21,323 nucleotides of DNA from an uncultured Collinsella sp. (GTDB lineage: Bacteria > Actinomycetota > Coriobacteriia > Coriobacteriales > Coriobacteriaceae): contig CATYJC010000021.1 in the NCBI GenBank assembly GCA_958407555.1, positions 1-21,323 of the forward strand, given 5' to 3'. The position numbers were made by a program, and so were the translations under genes. The notes beneath the pieces are model-generated. The model was given only the letters and a program-made list of their open reading frames with translations, had not been told where the DNA came from and ran no database searches. Shown in pieces: positions 6,961 through 14,607 of this stretch; positions within the stretch are counted from its first letter, which is position 1; every line of letters begins with the position of its first letter.

Positions 6961-7001
6961 GAAGAAACTCCTGCGTTTAAAAGTACGTTTTAACTGCAAT
7001 A

Positions 7002-7030
7002 ACTGTATCGTACCGAGCGGACTCGGTAAA
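7002..7030 (-). promoter_or_regulatory. Possible spoVS promoter with a palindrome in its spacer
   Basis: Minus strand: TTTACC (7025-7030), 17 bases, then TACAGT (7002-7007), each four of six matches to consensus. TACCGAG (7011-7017) and CTCGGTA (7022-7028) form a perfect 7-bp inverted repeat around CGGA, lying largely in the spacer. It would suit a repressor operator. The same repeat begins only seven bases past the ATPase-gene stop and could instead form an RNA hairpin, but no T-run follows it on the minus strand, so it is a poor terminator. Confidence 0.4.
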
Positions 7031-7034
7031 GATT

Positions 7035-8120
7035 TTATTCCTCTTTGGCAAGATCGAACGTCACCGTGATGCGATCACGCGAAACGCGAATCTTAGGGTC
7101 GCCGCACAGATTGAGGTAATACCGGGCAGCGAGGTCGTTAAAGTCACGCTCGACCGCACGCGAAAACTGCGCCATATCATCCTTGGCGATGCGAAGGCCT
7201 CGACGGTCCTTGGCAAGATCAACGGGAGCCGGCGTATGCGAGGTGGAATCGCGCTCGCGCAGCAGGCGCGCGGTCACGCCGCGAACGGGCTTAATCTGTC
7301 CCGACAGAATACGGTGGGCAGTGCGCTCGGACATCTCGAGACCCAACCCGGAGCAAATCCGGATAAAGTCCTCGGCATCCGAGGCAAGGCCCAAACGATC
7401 GATAACCGGAAGCTCGCACTCGTCGTCGATAAAGAGCAGGCGCGACGTATCGAGACGGCTCGAAGCCCGAGCGTACAGGGTCGCAGCGATCTCGGACGGA
7501 GAGCCCAGATACACATCGCAGCAACGCAGCTCCTCAAGGGCAAACTCACAGGCCGCGCGAATGATGTTGTGGGGGCCGCGAGCACATACATAGCGGCCGT
7601 CTTCGTCTTTAACCGCCTGAGGCCAGCTCGACTGGTCGGCGCGCTCACCCAAGCGATCGGTGGCAACGCACACCTTAAACGCGGAGCCCAAATCGACGCC
7701 CGATGTAATAACGCGTGCCTCATCCGTGTTCTGCTTGATAGAGAACAGCGCCATACCACGACCGTGAACACCCCAACGGTCCATTTTCATGCTCTCGAGC
7801 TTGGAGGTGACACGGGCATCGAAGATACGCTCCTGCATATCTTGCGGTACACCCGAACCGTTATCCAGGAAGAGGAGAGTGCGAACACCCTCCTCCTTGG
7901 TCGTGGCAAGATAGACCTTATCGGCTCCGGCATCGCGAGCATTGCGCAGCATCTCGATGACAATGTCCTCTACGTGCTGAATGTCATGCTTGGCCTGACG
8001 GCGCTCGGCCTCCGAAACGCGGAGGCGAACATACCCCTCGCCAAGGTTTTCCTCGACGCGAAGGTTGCCCTCCCCCGACATCGACGCGATAAATGAGATG
8101 AGCTCGTTCGCGTCGTTCAT
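7035..8120 (-). CDS. GHKL-fold ATPase, MutL-like N-terminal domain, function unknown
   Basis: A 361-aa protein with a GHKL (Hsp90/MutL/histidine-kinase) ATP-binding domain in its first half. Motifs seen: N box EMLRNARDAGAD (56-67, Mg-binding Asn60), DNGSG (86-90), RVTSKL (103-108) and GVHGRGMALFSI (117-128). RVTSK followed by GRGMALFSI resembles the ATSK and GFRGEAL motifs of MutL more than histidine kinases; no phosphoacceptor, transmembrane or receiver region is present. The C-terminal half (about 150-361) is one I do not recognise, mostly charged and helical, ending in a short beta-rich stretch. The ATG at 8120 lies one base after the rny stop; a GTG at 8144 would add 8 residues and overlap rny. 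Neither start has a clear Shine-Dalgarno, which suggests coupling to rny. It could act in repair, RNA decay or chromosome organisation; none is shown. Confidence 0.75.
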   Translation of the reverse strand: MNDANELISFIASMSGEGNLRVEENLGEGYVRLRVSEAERRQAKHDIQHVEDIVIEMLRNARDAGADKVYLATTKEEGVRTLLFLDNGSGVPQDMQERIFDARVTSKLESMKMDRWGVHGRGMALFSIKQNTDEARVITSGVDLGSAFKVCVATDRLGERADQSSWPQAVKDEDGRYVCARGPHNIIRAACEFALEELRCCDVYLGSPSEIAATLYARASSRLDTSRLLFIDDECELPVIDRLGLASDAEDFIRICSGLGLEMSERTAHRILSGQIKPVRGVTARLLRERDSTSHTPAPVDLAKDRRGLRIAKDDMAQFSRAVERDFNDLAARYYLNLCGDPKIRVSRDRITVTFDLAKEE

Positions 8121-8121
8121 G

Positions 8122-9672
8122 TTATTTAGCGATATCGACGGCACGGCTCTCGCGAATCACGACAACGCGCACCTGACCGGGATATTCCATCTCTTCCTCG
8201 ATCTGGTGGGCAATATCGTGCGCAAGCACCGTGGACTGGGCATCGGAGATCTTATCCGGCTGGACCATGACATGGACTTCGCGACCGGCCTGCATGGCAT
8301 AGGTACGCTCGACGCCATCGTGAGAGTTGGCGATCTCCTCGAGCTTCTCAAGGCGCTTGATGTAGTTCTCGGCCGACTCGCGGCGGGCACCGGGGCGAGA
8401 AGCGGAGACGGCATCGGCAGCCTGGACCAGAACGTCGAGCACCGTGTTGGGATCGACGTCGGCATGATGGGCCTCGATCGCGTGGACAATAACGGGCTTC
8501 TCACCATAACGGCGGGCAAGCTCAGCACCAATCACAGCATGCGGACCCTCAACGTCATGGTCGATGGCCTTGCCCAGGTCGTGCAGAAGGCCGGCGCGCT
8601 TGGCAGTCACAACATCCAGGCCAAGTTCGGAGGCCATAACGCCACACAGGTCGGAGACCTCAAGCGAGTGCTGCAGCACGTTCTGGCCAAACGAGGTGCG
8701 GTAGCGCAGAGCACCCAGGGTCTTGACGATCTCGGGGTGCAGATCGTGGATACCGGTATCGAAGGCGGCCTGCTCGCCAGCCTCGCGCACACGCTGCTGA
8801 ACCAAGTCGGCGGCCTTGTGATACATCTCCTCGATGCGGGCGGGGTGAATGCGGCCGTCTGCAATGAGGTTCTCGAGCGCCACGCGGGCAGTCTCACGAC
8901 GGACCGGATCGAAGCTCGAAAGCACGACGGTCTCGGGGGTGTCGTCAATCACGAGGTTGACACCGGACACCTGCTCAAAGGTGCGGATATTGCGACCCTC
9001 GCGACCGATGATGCGACCCTTGAGGTCATCGGAGGGAATATGAACGGAAGTGACGGTGACCTCAGCGGTATGGTCGGCGGCGCAACGCTGAATCGCCAGG
9101 GAGAGAATCTCCTGGGCGGTCTTGTGGCACTCGGCGCGGACCTGCTGCTCGGACTCGCGGATAATGGTAGCAGCCTCGTGAGTAACCTCGCCGCGGACCT
9201 TGTCGAGCAACTCCTTGTGAGCGTCCTCGCGCGTAAGGTCGGCAATACGCTCGAGCTCGGAGGTCTGCTTGGCGCAGAGCTCCTCAAGCTCACGAGAGCG
9301 CTTCTCGACCTGGCCGGCCTGGCTGGACAGCTGATGCTCGCGCTTATCGAGCGCATCGTTACGGCGATCAAGCGATTCCTCACGCTGCATCACGCGATTT
9401 TCGAGCGTGCGAATCTCACTCTTACGCTGCTTGTCCTCGGCCTCGGCGGCCTGCTTGTTCTTGATGATCTCTTCCTTAGCCTCGAGCAGAGCCTCTTTTT
9501 TGAGGGTCTCGGCCTGACGCTTTGCATCACCGATCAGGGACTCTGCCTGCGCGTGTGCCGACTGAATCTTTTCGTCGGCCTCGTGAAGACTACCCTGCTT
9601 GGCGGTGCGCATGTAGGCAATGGCGGCGATGGCACCCAAAACGAGGCCAACGAGCGCTGCAATGATAGGCAT
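8122..9672 (-). CDS. rny: Ribonuclease Y
   Basis: Membrane-anchored endoribonuclease that starts mRNA decay. The 516-aa protein has an N-terminal membrane helix (about 2-20), a long coiled coil (about 30-150), a KH RNA-binding domain with the IIGREGRN loop (about 221-228) and an HD phosphohydrolase domain with the LLHDLGK motif (His364-Asp365). Length matches the family. The ATG at 9672 is favoured because AAGGAG lies five bases upstream; a GTG two codons earlier would overlap that site. A TTGACA promoter at 9839-9867 would give a leader of roughly 160 bases. RNase Y sits near recA in Firmicutes as well. The window also encodes RNase J, so both main Gram-positive decay enzymes are present. 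Confidence 0.96.
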   Translation of the reverse strand: MPIIAALVGLVLGAIAAIAYMRTAKQGSLHEADEKIQSAHAQAESLIGDAKRQAETLKKEALLEAKEEIIKNKQAAEAEDKQRKSEIRTLENRVMQREESLDRRNDALDKREHQLSSQAGQVEKRSRELEELCAKQTSELERIADLTREDAHKELLDKVRGEVTHEAATIIRESEQQVRAECHKTAQEILSLAIQRCAADHTAEVTVTSVHIPSDDLKGRIIGREGRNIRTFEQVSGVNLVIDDTPETVVLSSFDPVRRETARVALENLIADGRIHPARIEEMYHKAADLVQQRVREAGEQAAFDTGIHDLHPEIVKTLGALRYRTSFGQNVLQHSLEVSDLCGVMASELGLDVVTAKRAGLLHDLGKAIDHDVEGPHAVIGAELARRYGEKPVIVHAIEAHHADVDPNTVLDVLVQAADAVSASRPGARRESAENYIKRLEKLEEIANSHDGVERTYAMQAGREVHVMVQPDKISDAQSTVLAHDIAHQIEEEMEYPGQVRVVVIRESRAVDIAK

Positions 9673-9794
9673 GCTCACTCCTTTTTATGGATTCGTTACA
9701 CAGCAAAACGAACCGTCCTTACGAACGGCTCGCGACATTTGAGTAATATGGGCGCAGCTTATGCGGGTCGGATACAAATAAACATATAAACAAA

Positions 9795-9809
9795 CTCATC
9801 ACAGATGAG
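9795..9809 (-). other. Small hairpin with T-rich tail in the rny leader
   Basis: On the minus strand CTCATC-TGT-GATGAG forms a 6-bp stem followed by the T-rich TTTGTTTATATG. It lies between the rny promoter candidate and the gene, so it could be a weak attenuator or just a leader structure. The stem is short. Confidence 0.3.
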
Positions 9810-9838
9810 CACATATCACAAAGCAAATGACAGTGATT

Positions 9839-9867
9839 ATCCTACGTTGAACCGCAACAACTGTCAA
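9839..9867 (-). promoter_or_regulatory. Sigma-A-type promoter of rny
   Basis: Minus strand: perfect TTGACA (9862-9867), 17-base spacer, TAGGAT (9839-9844; four of six matches). An inverted repeat TGACAGT (9829-9835) / ACTGTCA (9860-9866) frames the core promoter and includes most of the -35 element, which may be an operator. It supports a transcription unit starting at rny, separate from recA-recX. Confidence 0.6.
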
Positions 9868-9925
9868 ATAAACGCACCCGGCACGGCACCAATCGAGCGG
9901 TGAACGGCAGGGGCGTAACGGGTGC
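9865..9925 (-). terminator. Possible terminator after recX
   Basis: On the minus strand, beginning 5 bases after the recX stop, GCACCCG (9919-9925) can pair with CGGGTGC (9874-9880), closing a 38-base loop that has a further CACC/GGTG pairing. GTTTATTTG (9865-9873) follows as a T-rich tail. The stem is GC-rich but the loop is long and the T-run is broken, so this is only a moderate candidate. It overlaps the -35 of the rny promoter by three bases. Confidence 0.4.
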
Positions 9926-9930
9926 TACGC

Positions 9931-10623
9931 TTACACGGCGCATTCCTCACTTGAGACATCGAGGCGCGCCTTAACGGCATCGGCGGCGATGTGATACGAA
10001 AAACCCTTACTCATCAAAAATCTGACGAGCTTTTCGAATGCACGGACCTCGGGTACGCGACGTTTAGCGAGCAAGGCCGATGCACGAGTCAAGTCGTCAT
10101 CCACGGTAAAATACGCCTCAGGATACCCGGGGATATCGTCAAGCACGACATGACGACGCTTGAGCTCAACCTCGATCTTGCGCTGTCCCCAACCGCGACG
10201 TTTGCGCTCTTCGATAAAGTACGAGCAAAAGCGGTTCTCGTCCAAAAACCGATACTCGGTCGCTCGAGCAACCGCAAAATCGATCGCGGGCTGTCGAAAG
10301 CCATAGCGCGCCAACTTATCGCGCACCTCGCCCGTGGCATGATCGCGGCGCGAAAGCATCTCTGTCACCATGGTGAGCGCACATTTGCGTTCGATAAGCT
10401 GCACCGCCTCGCGAAAGTCATCCCAATCACAGGGAAGATCGGGGCGGTTCTTAACGTACAGGCGCGCCACGCGCACGGGAATCCAAATGGAACGTTCGAA
10501 ACCGCCCTCAAGATCGCAATCGATATGCGCACAGGGCTTTTTAGACGCATAACCGCTCGAGAACGAGGAGGCCGCTTTCTTATCGGGAAAAACGACCGTG
10601 GCCTCGGTCACCGTATACGACAT
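9931..10623 (-). CDS. recX: Regulatory protein RecX
   Basis: RecX binds RecA filaments and limits recombinase activity. The three-helix RecX repeats lie in the C-terminal two thirds: LIERKCALTMVTEMLSRRDH (77-95), GEVRDKLARYGF, then YRFLDENRFCSYFIEERKR and the GWGQRKIEVELKRRHV region typical of the family. At 230 aa it is longer than E. coli RecX (166 aa); residues 1-75 are an extra N-terminal region, as often seen in Gram-positive RecX. The ATG at 10623 lies 11 bases after the recA stop with only a weak ribosome binding site, so translation probably depends on recA and output should be low relative to RecA. The pair shares the LexA-controlled recA promoter. Confidence 0.9.
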   Translation of the reverse strand: MSYTVTEATVVFPDKKAASSFSSGYASKKPCAHIDCDLEGGFERSIWIPVRVARLYVKNRPDLPCDWDDFREAVQLIERKCALTMVTEMLSRRDHATGEVRDKLARYGFRQPAIDFAVARATEYRFLDENRFCSYFIEERKRRGWGQRKIEVELKRRHVVLDDIPGYPEAYFTVDDDLTRASALLAKRRVPEVRAFEKLVRFLMSKGFSYHIAADAVKARLDVSSEECAV

Positions 10624-10634
10624 GTCGGCATCCG

Positions 10635-11783
10635 CTACTCGTCGTCATCGTCGAGCATTGCGGAGCCATCGATGGCGTACAGCTCATCAAACTCCTCGGG
10701 GGCGGGCTGATCGGTCAACTCAACCTCGGAGGGGGCATCGTCGTCATACTCAAGGCCGCAGGCAAGGCGAACCTTGTGCTCGATCTCGTCGGCGCAATCG
10801 GGGTGCTCGCGCAGGAACGTCTTGGCGGCCTCGCGACCGTTGCCGAGCTTATCCTCGCCATAGGCAAACCAGGACCCCATCTTTTTACAGATGCCGCACT
10901 CGACGGCCATATCCAGAATCGAGCCCTCTTTGGAGATGCCGGTGCCATACATGATGTCAAACTCAGCCGAGCGGAACGGAGCGGCCACCTTGTTCTTAAC
11001 GACCTTGGCACGCACGCGATTGCCGATAACCTCGTCCTTGAGCTTGATGGTATCGATTTTGCGAATATCGATTCGCACGGAAGAGAAAAACTTGAGTGCG
11101 CGGCCGCCCGTGGTGGTCTCGGGGTTGCCGAACATGACGCCGATCTTCTCGCGCAACTGGTTAATGAAGATGCAGGTCGTGTTGGACTTGGCAAGCGAGC
11201 CGGCAAGCTTGCGGAGCGCCTGGCTCATCAAGCGAGCCTGCAGACCCACCGTCGTGTCACCGATCTCGCCCTCGATTTCGGCACGCGGAGTCAAGGCGGC
11301 AACAGAGTCGACGACGATGGCGTCGATGGCACCGGAGCGCACAAGCATATCGACGATCTCGAGCGCCTGCTCGCCTGTGTCGGGCTGGGAAATCAGGACC
11401 TCGTCGATATCGACGCCGATGCGCGCAGCATAGGTGGGATCAAGCGCGTGCTCGGCATCGATAAATGCAACGACACCACCCATGGCCTGCGCTTCTGCAA
11501 GGATCTCGAGCGAAAGCGTCGTCTTACCGGAGGACTCGGGGCCATAAATCTCGACGATACGGCCGCGCGGAACGCCGCCGATACCCAAGGCGGCATCGAG
11601 CGCCAGAGAGCCCGTCGGAATAGCCTCGACCTCGAGCTCGGGACCGCCGTCGCCATACCTCATAATAGAGCCCTGGCCGAACTTCTTCTCAATCTCGGCC
11701 TTGGTGGTGGCGATCATCTCGTCGCGCTCTTTACCCGTCGTGCGTGCATGAACGGTACGTACGGGACCTGAATTCTTGGCCAT
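10635..11783 (-). CDS. recA: Recombinase RecA
   Basis: ATP-dependent strand-exchange protein and co-protease that triggers LexA self-cleavage. The ATG at 11783 is chosen over an upstream in-frame codon (11804) because AGGAGGG sits 7 bases before it. The 382-aa product has Walker A GPESSGKT (81-88), Walker B IVVDS (156-160), the L1/L2 region with INQLREKIGVMFGNPETTTGG (split: INQLREKIG 207-215, TTTGGRALKFF 223-233) and an acidic C-terminal tail ending in DDDDE. There is an N-terminal extension of about 20 residues relative to E. coli RecA. recX follows closely. The promoter has a LexA-type box exactly between -35 and -10, so recA belongs to the regulon of the lexA gene in this window. Confidence 0.98.
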   Translation of the reverse strand: MAKNSGPVRTVHARTTGKERDEMIATTKAEIEKKFGQGSIMRYGDGGPELEVEAIPTGSLALDAALGIGGVPRGRIVEIYGPESSGKTTLSLEILAEAQAMGGVVAFIDAEHALDPTYAARIGVDIDEVLISQPDTGEQALEIVDMLVRSGAIDAIVVDSVAALTPRAEIEGEIGDTTVGLQARLMSQALRKLAGSLAKSNTTCIFINQLREKIGVMFGNPETTTGGRALKFFSSVRIDIRKIDTIKLKDEVIGNRVRAKVVKNKVAAPFRSAEFDIMYGTGISKEGSILDMAVECGICKKMGSWFAYGEDKLGNGREAAKTFLREHPDCADEIEHKVRLACGLEYDDDAPSEVELTDQPAPEEFDELYAIDGSAMLDDDDE

Positions 11784-11813
11784 GAATAGCCCTCCTCTTA
11801 ACAACCTGAAACG

Positions 11814-11842
11814 ATAATAAACGAACGGCTGTTCGTGGTCAA
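11814..11842 (-). promoter_or_regulatory. recA promoter with embedded LexA box
   Basis: Minus strand: TTGACC (11837-11842), 17 bases, TATTAT (11814-11819); both are five-of-six matches to consensus with ideal spacing. The spacer holds ACGAACAGCCGTTCGT (plus-strand 11821-11836), with GAAC-N4-GTTC at its core (11823-11834). The same box-between-elements layout is seen at the LysM-gene promoter. Confidence 0.92.
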
Positions 11843-11865
11843 CCGTTCAGATTCATCATATTCAC

Positions 11866-11922
11866 CCGACCATTCCAAAATCCGACCAAACGCCGACCAA
11901 TCACCGACCAAACGCTTGACCA
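11866..11922. repeat. 11-bp phased CCGACCA repeats upstream of recA
   Basis: CCGACCA occurs on the plus strand at 11866, 11882, 11893 and 11904, with a degenerate TTGACCA at 11916. The middle three copies are exactly 11 bp apart, in units of the form CCGACCAA followed by ACG or TCA, so they fall on one face of the helix. They lie about 25-80 bp upstream of the recA -35 element. No known operator is recognised; they could bind an activator or bend DNA. Confidence 0.6.
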
Positions 11923-12009
11923 GGCCAATCACAAATACAGGTATTCGTACAAGTTTAGGTCATGTACCAGCGCAAACGTAATTCCGATCAAAGGTCCCTA
12001 TCTCCACAA

Positions 12010-12033
12010 TTAAGGGGCCCTAAGGCCCCTTAA
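12010..12033 (-). terminator. Rho-independent terminator after cinA
   Basis: TTAAGGGGCC (12010-12019), loop CTAA, GGCCCCTTAA (12024-12033) form a perfect 10-bp GC-cored stem beginning 7 bases after the cinA stop on the minus strand. The following TTGTGG gives only a weak T tail. The symmetric structure could also work in the plus direction. It separates the rnj-to-cinA block from the recA promoter. Confidence 0.7.
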
Positions 12034-12040
12034 ACCACGT

Positions 12041-12571
12041 CTATTCCATAGAATTGAGCACGCGGACAATGCGTCCCAAAGCCTCCGCGACCGCATGGGC
12101 ACGAATGCACGACCGATCGCCCTCGTAATGACAGCGCGCAGACTCGACAACCGGCGCTCCCCCATCGGCCGCGCGATACGCCCAGCCAATATAGAACGTA
12201 CCGGCGGGGTCCTGCTCGGTGCCACCACCGGGCCCAGCGTAACCCGTTGCGCTCACGGCTATATCGCTCTGATAGAGGTCCAGCGAGCCCGCAGCCATCT
12301 CACGCGCCGTCTGGTGCGACACGGCGCTAAACCGATCGAGCGTTTCCTGCTCGACGCCGAGCACGCGATGTTTGATCTCATCGCAATAGGTCACCGCGCC
12401 GCCACGAAGCACCGCCGAGGCACCCGGGATATCGGCAATCGTCGAGGCGATCATGCCCGCCGTCAGCGACTCCGCCGTCGAAACCGTCACGCCCCGAGCG
12501 CTCGCGCGCTCGACAATATCGCGCGCCAGCTCCTCGTTGTTTGCAGCGATCTGCAAATAAGACTCCGTCAT
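12041..12571 (-). CDS. cinA: CinA C-terminal domain protein, probable NMN amidohydrolase
   Basis: A 176-aa stand-alone version of the CinA C-terminal (PncC-like) domain, which in E. coli deamidates nicotinamide mononucleotide in pyridine-nucleotide recycling. Family motifs seen: STAESLTAGMIAS (about 31-43, with the presumed catalytic Ser), LRGGAVTYCDEIKHRVLGV and the AVSATGYAGPGGGTEQDPAG loop. The molybdopterin-binding-like N-terminal domain of full-length CinA (about 400 aa in Bacillus) is absent, as in E. coli YgaD-type proteins. Start choice is uncertain: a GTG at 12577 is two codons upstream, and neither has a strong ribosome binding site. pgsA ends 12 bases upstream. The pgsA-cinA-recA order is shared with Firmicutes, but here a terminator separates cinA from recA. 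Confidence 0.9.
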   Translation of the reverse strand: MTESYLQIAANNEELARDIVERASARGVTVSTAESLTAGMIASTIADIPGASAVLRGGAVTYCDEIKHRVLGVEQETLDRFSAVSHQTAREMAAGSLDLYQSDIAVSATGYAGPGGGTEQDPAGTFYIGWAYRAADGGAPVVESARCHYEGDRSCIRAHAVAEALGRIVRVLNSME

Positions 12572-12583
12572 ACCCACCAGGAC

Positions 12584-13222
12584 CTAGACCGAAAAGACGA
12601 TCTTGCGGCAGTTCCAGAAGTACTGGGCGCCCGAGATAACGGTCAAAATCACGGCGATGACGTACAGGAAGCGCGACACCGAATAGACACCGAGCAGCAG
12701 CGACACCGGCCCCAGCTGAAGGCCGGCCATCGCAAAGACGCACAGATAGCCGCAGATGGAGACCATCGTGGTCGCCGTCTTGTACTTGCCGAGCTTATCG
12801 GCGGCAACGACTACACCGGCAGCACTCGCGACCATGCGAAGGGCGCTCACCAGCAGCTCACGGAACAGGATGATGAACACGGACCACACGGTCACCGCGC
12901 CAAAATCAAGGAACAGCAGCAGGGCCGAGAACACGAGCAGCTTATCGGCGATGGGGTCCAAGAACTTGCCGAAATCAGTGATCTCGTTGCGCGAGCGCGC
13001 CAGATAGCCGTCGACCTTATCGGTGCACGACAGGATCACATACAGAATGAAGGCAGCGGCGGCGAGCGGGCCGTCGAAGGTGCTCCAGTCCGTACCGGCA
13101 ACGCTCGCGTGAGACAGGGCCGAGACGATCATGAACACCGGGATAAAGACGATGCGAACGCACGTCACGATGTTGGCGGGCGTCCAAACACTCGTCAGTT
13201 CCTTATTACTCTCGTTTGCCAC
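12584..13222 (-). CDS. pgsA: CDP-diacylglycerol-glycerol-3-phosphate 3-phosphatidyltransferase
   Basis: Makes phosphatidylglycerophosphate from CDP-diacylglycerol and glycerol-3-phosphate, the committed step to phosphatidylglycerol. The CDP-alcohol phosphotransferase signature D-x2-DG-x2-AR-x8-G-x3-D-x3-D is complete: Asp68, Asp71-Gly72, Ala75-Arg76, Gly85, Asp89 and Asp93. Several membrane segments are visible (about 18-36, 53-66, 95-112, 116-140, 150-170, 176-198) in the 212-aa protein. The start is a GTG at 13222; a TAGGAGAG ribosome binding site overlaps the rimO stop, indicating tight linkage. A different CDP-alcohol transferase (for example cardiolipin synthase of this family) cannot be excluded by eye, but the cinA/recA neighbourhood favours PgsA. 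Confidence 0.92.
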   Translation of the reverse strand: MANESNKELTSVWTPANIVTCVRIVFIPVFMIVSALSHASVAGTDWSTFDGPLAAAAFILYVILSCTDKVDGYLARSRNEITDFGKFLDPIADKLLVFSALLLFLDFGAVTVWSVFIILFRELLVSALRMVASAAGVVVAADKLGKYKTATTMVSICGYLCVFAMAGLQLGPVSLLLGVYSVSRFLYVIAVILTVISGAQYFWNCRKIVFSV

Positions 13223-13231
13223 GACGCTCTC

Positions 13232-14581
13232 CTACTCCACAACATGACCGATAAGCTCATAGCAGAAGCTATCGGTAAACTCAACGGTCAGAATATCGCC
13301 CACGGACGCCTCGCTGGCGTCCAGATGCACCGCGCCATCGGAATCGGGCGCCTGGAACCAGGCATGACCGATCAGCTCGGCGCCATCCTCGGTCTCCTCG
13401 ATGCCATCGACAATCACCTGTGCGCGCTCGCCCACATGGGCGGCAGTGGCGGCAAAACCGAGCGACTCGGCAAGATCCATGGCCTCCTGGGCACGCTCGA
13501 GCTTGACCTCCTCATCGACCTGGCCCTCCATCTTGGCGGCCAGGCTGCCCTCCTCACGCGAGTAGGCGAAAACGCTCGTGTAGTCAAAGCCAACGGTGTC
13601 CATAAAGTCGATAAGGTCGCGGAACTCTTCGTCGGACTCGGTCGGGAAGCCGACCATGGCCGTGGAGCGAATCACGATGCCGGGGATGCGCTCGCGAAGG
13701 TCGCGGAACAGATCCTCGAGCTCCTGGCGCGAACCGGAGCGACGCATGGCCTTGAGGATGCGCGCGTCGCAGTGCTGCACGGGGATATCGATATAGGGAA
13801 GCACCTCGGGCGTATCGCGAATCGTCTCGATAAGCTCGTCGGTCATGCCCTCGGGCTGCAGATAGAGCACGCGGACCCAGACGTTGTGCGGGCGCACAGC
13901 CTCAGAGACGGCACGCAGCAGCTGCGCCAGATTGCGCGGCGAACCCTTGGCGACGTCCTCGTCGGCAAAGTCGGTGCCCCAAATGCCCGTGTCCTGGCCG
14001 ATCAGCACGATCTCGCGCACACCGCCGGCAACCAGGTCGCGCACCTCGGAGATAATGCTCTCGGCATTACGCGAATGATAGCGACCGCGAATGTAGGGGA
14101 TCATGCAGAAGCTGCAAAAACGATTGCAGCCATCGGAAATCTTGACGTAGGCAACGGCGCCCTCGACGGTACGCTTGACCTGCGGGATATAGGCTGCGAT
14201 CTCGCGCTCCACACCCAGTACGTCATCGATGACAGAGACGATACCGTCTTCCTCATCGGCCTTCACAAAGGCCGCGACCTCGGGAAGCTCGTCGGGCAGG
14301 TCATCGCCGTAACGAGACGGCACGCAACCGCACATGACGATGGGGCAGGCGCGAACGCCGTCCTGCACCTCGTTAGCGAGCTCGAGCGTGGTCTCGATGC
14401 TCTCGGACGTCGCCGAGGCGAGAAACGAGCACGTGTTGACGATAGCGATATCGGCGTCCTGCGGATCGAATGCCTCCTCATAGCCCGCGGCGGTCAGCAG
14501 CGAACGCATGCGGTCGGTGTCAACCTCGTTCTTAGCGCACCCGAGGGTGATGTAGAGCACGGAGCCCAAAGGTGTATCCAT
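13232..14581 (-). CDS. rimO: Ribosomal protein S12 methylthiotransferase RimO
   Basis: Radical-SAM enzyme that adds a methylthio group to the conserved Asp near residue 89 of ribosomal protein S12. The 449-aa protein has the RimO-type N-terminus ITLGCAKNEVDTDRM (11-25, Cys15), NTCSFL (49-54, Cys51) and MCGCVPSRY (83-91, Cys84 or Cys86). The radical-SAM motif C152-x3-C156-x2-C159 (CNRFCSFC) follows, and an acidic C-terminal TRAM domain (about 380-449) is consistent with binding a basic protein rather than tRNA. LGCAKNEVD separates it from the MiaB at 5207-6577. The ATG at 14581 has AAAGGA about 12 bases upstream, rather far. pgsA begins 9 bases after the stop. Confidence 0.96.
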   Translation of the reverse strand: MDTPLGSVLYITLGCAKNEVDTDRMRSLLTAAGYEEAFDPQDADIAIVNTCSFLASATSESIETTLELANEVQDGVRACPIVMCGCVPSRYGDDLPDELPEVAAFVKADEEDGIVSVIDDVLGVEREIAAYIPQVKRTVEGAVAYVKISDGCNRFCSFCMIPYIRGRYHSRNAESIISEVRDLVAGGVREIVLIGQDTGIWGTDFADEDVAKGSPRNLAQLLRAVSEAVRPHNVWVRVLYLQPEGMTDELIETIRDTPEVLPYIDIPVQHCDARILKAMRRSGSRQELEDLFRDLRERIPGIVIRSTAMVGFPTESDEEFRDLIDFMDTVGFDYTSVFAYSREEGSLAAKMEGQVDEEVKLERAQEAMDLAESLGFAATAAHVGERAQVIVDGIEETEDGAELIGHAWFQAPDSDGAVHLDASEASVGDILTVEFTDSFCYELIGHVVE

Positions 14582-14607
14582 GTTGGAGAACGGTCCTTTC
14601 GAGTAAG

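Noticed and set aside
8065..9789. A 574-codon plus-strand frame opposite rny
   Set aside because: Leucine/glycine-rich translation reflects the reversed coiled-coil codons of RNase Y rather than a real membrane protein.
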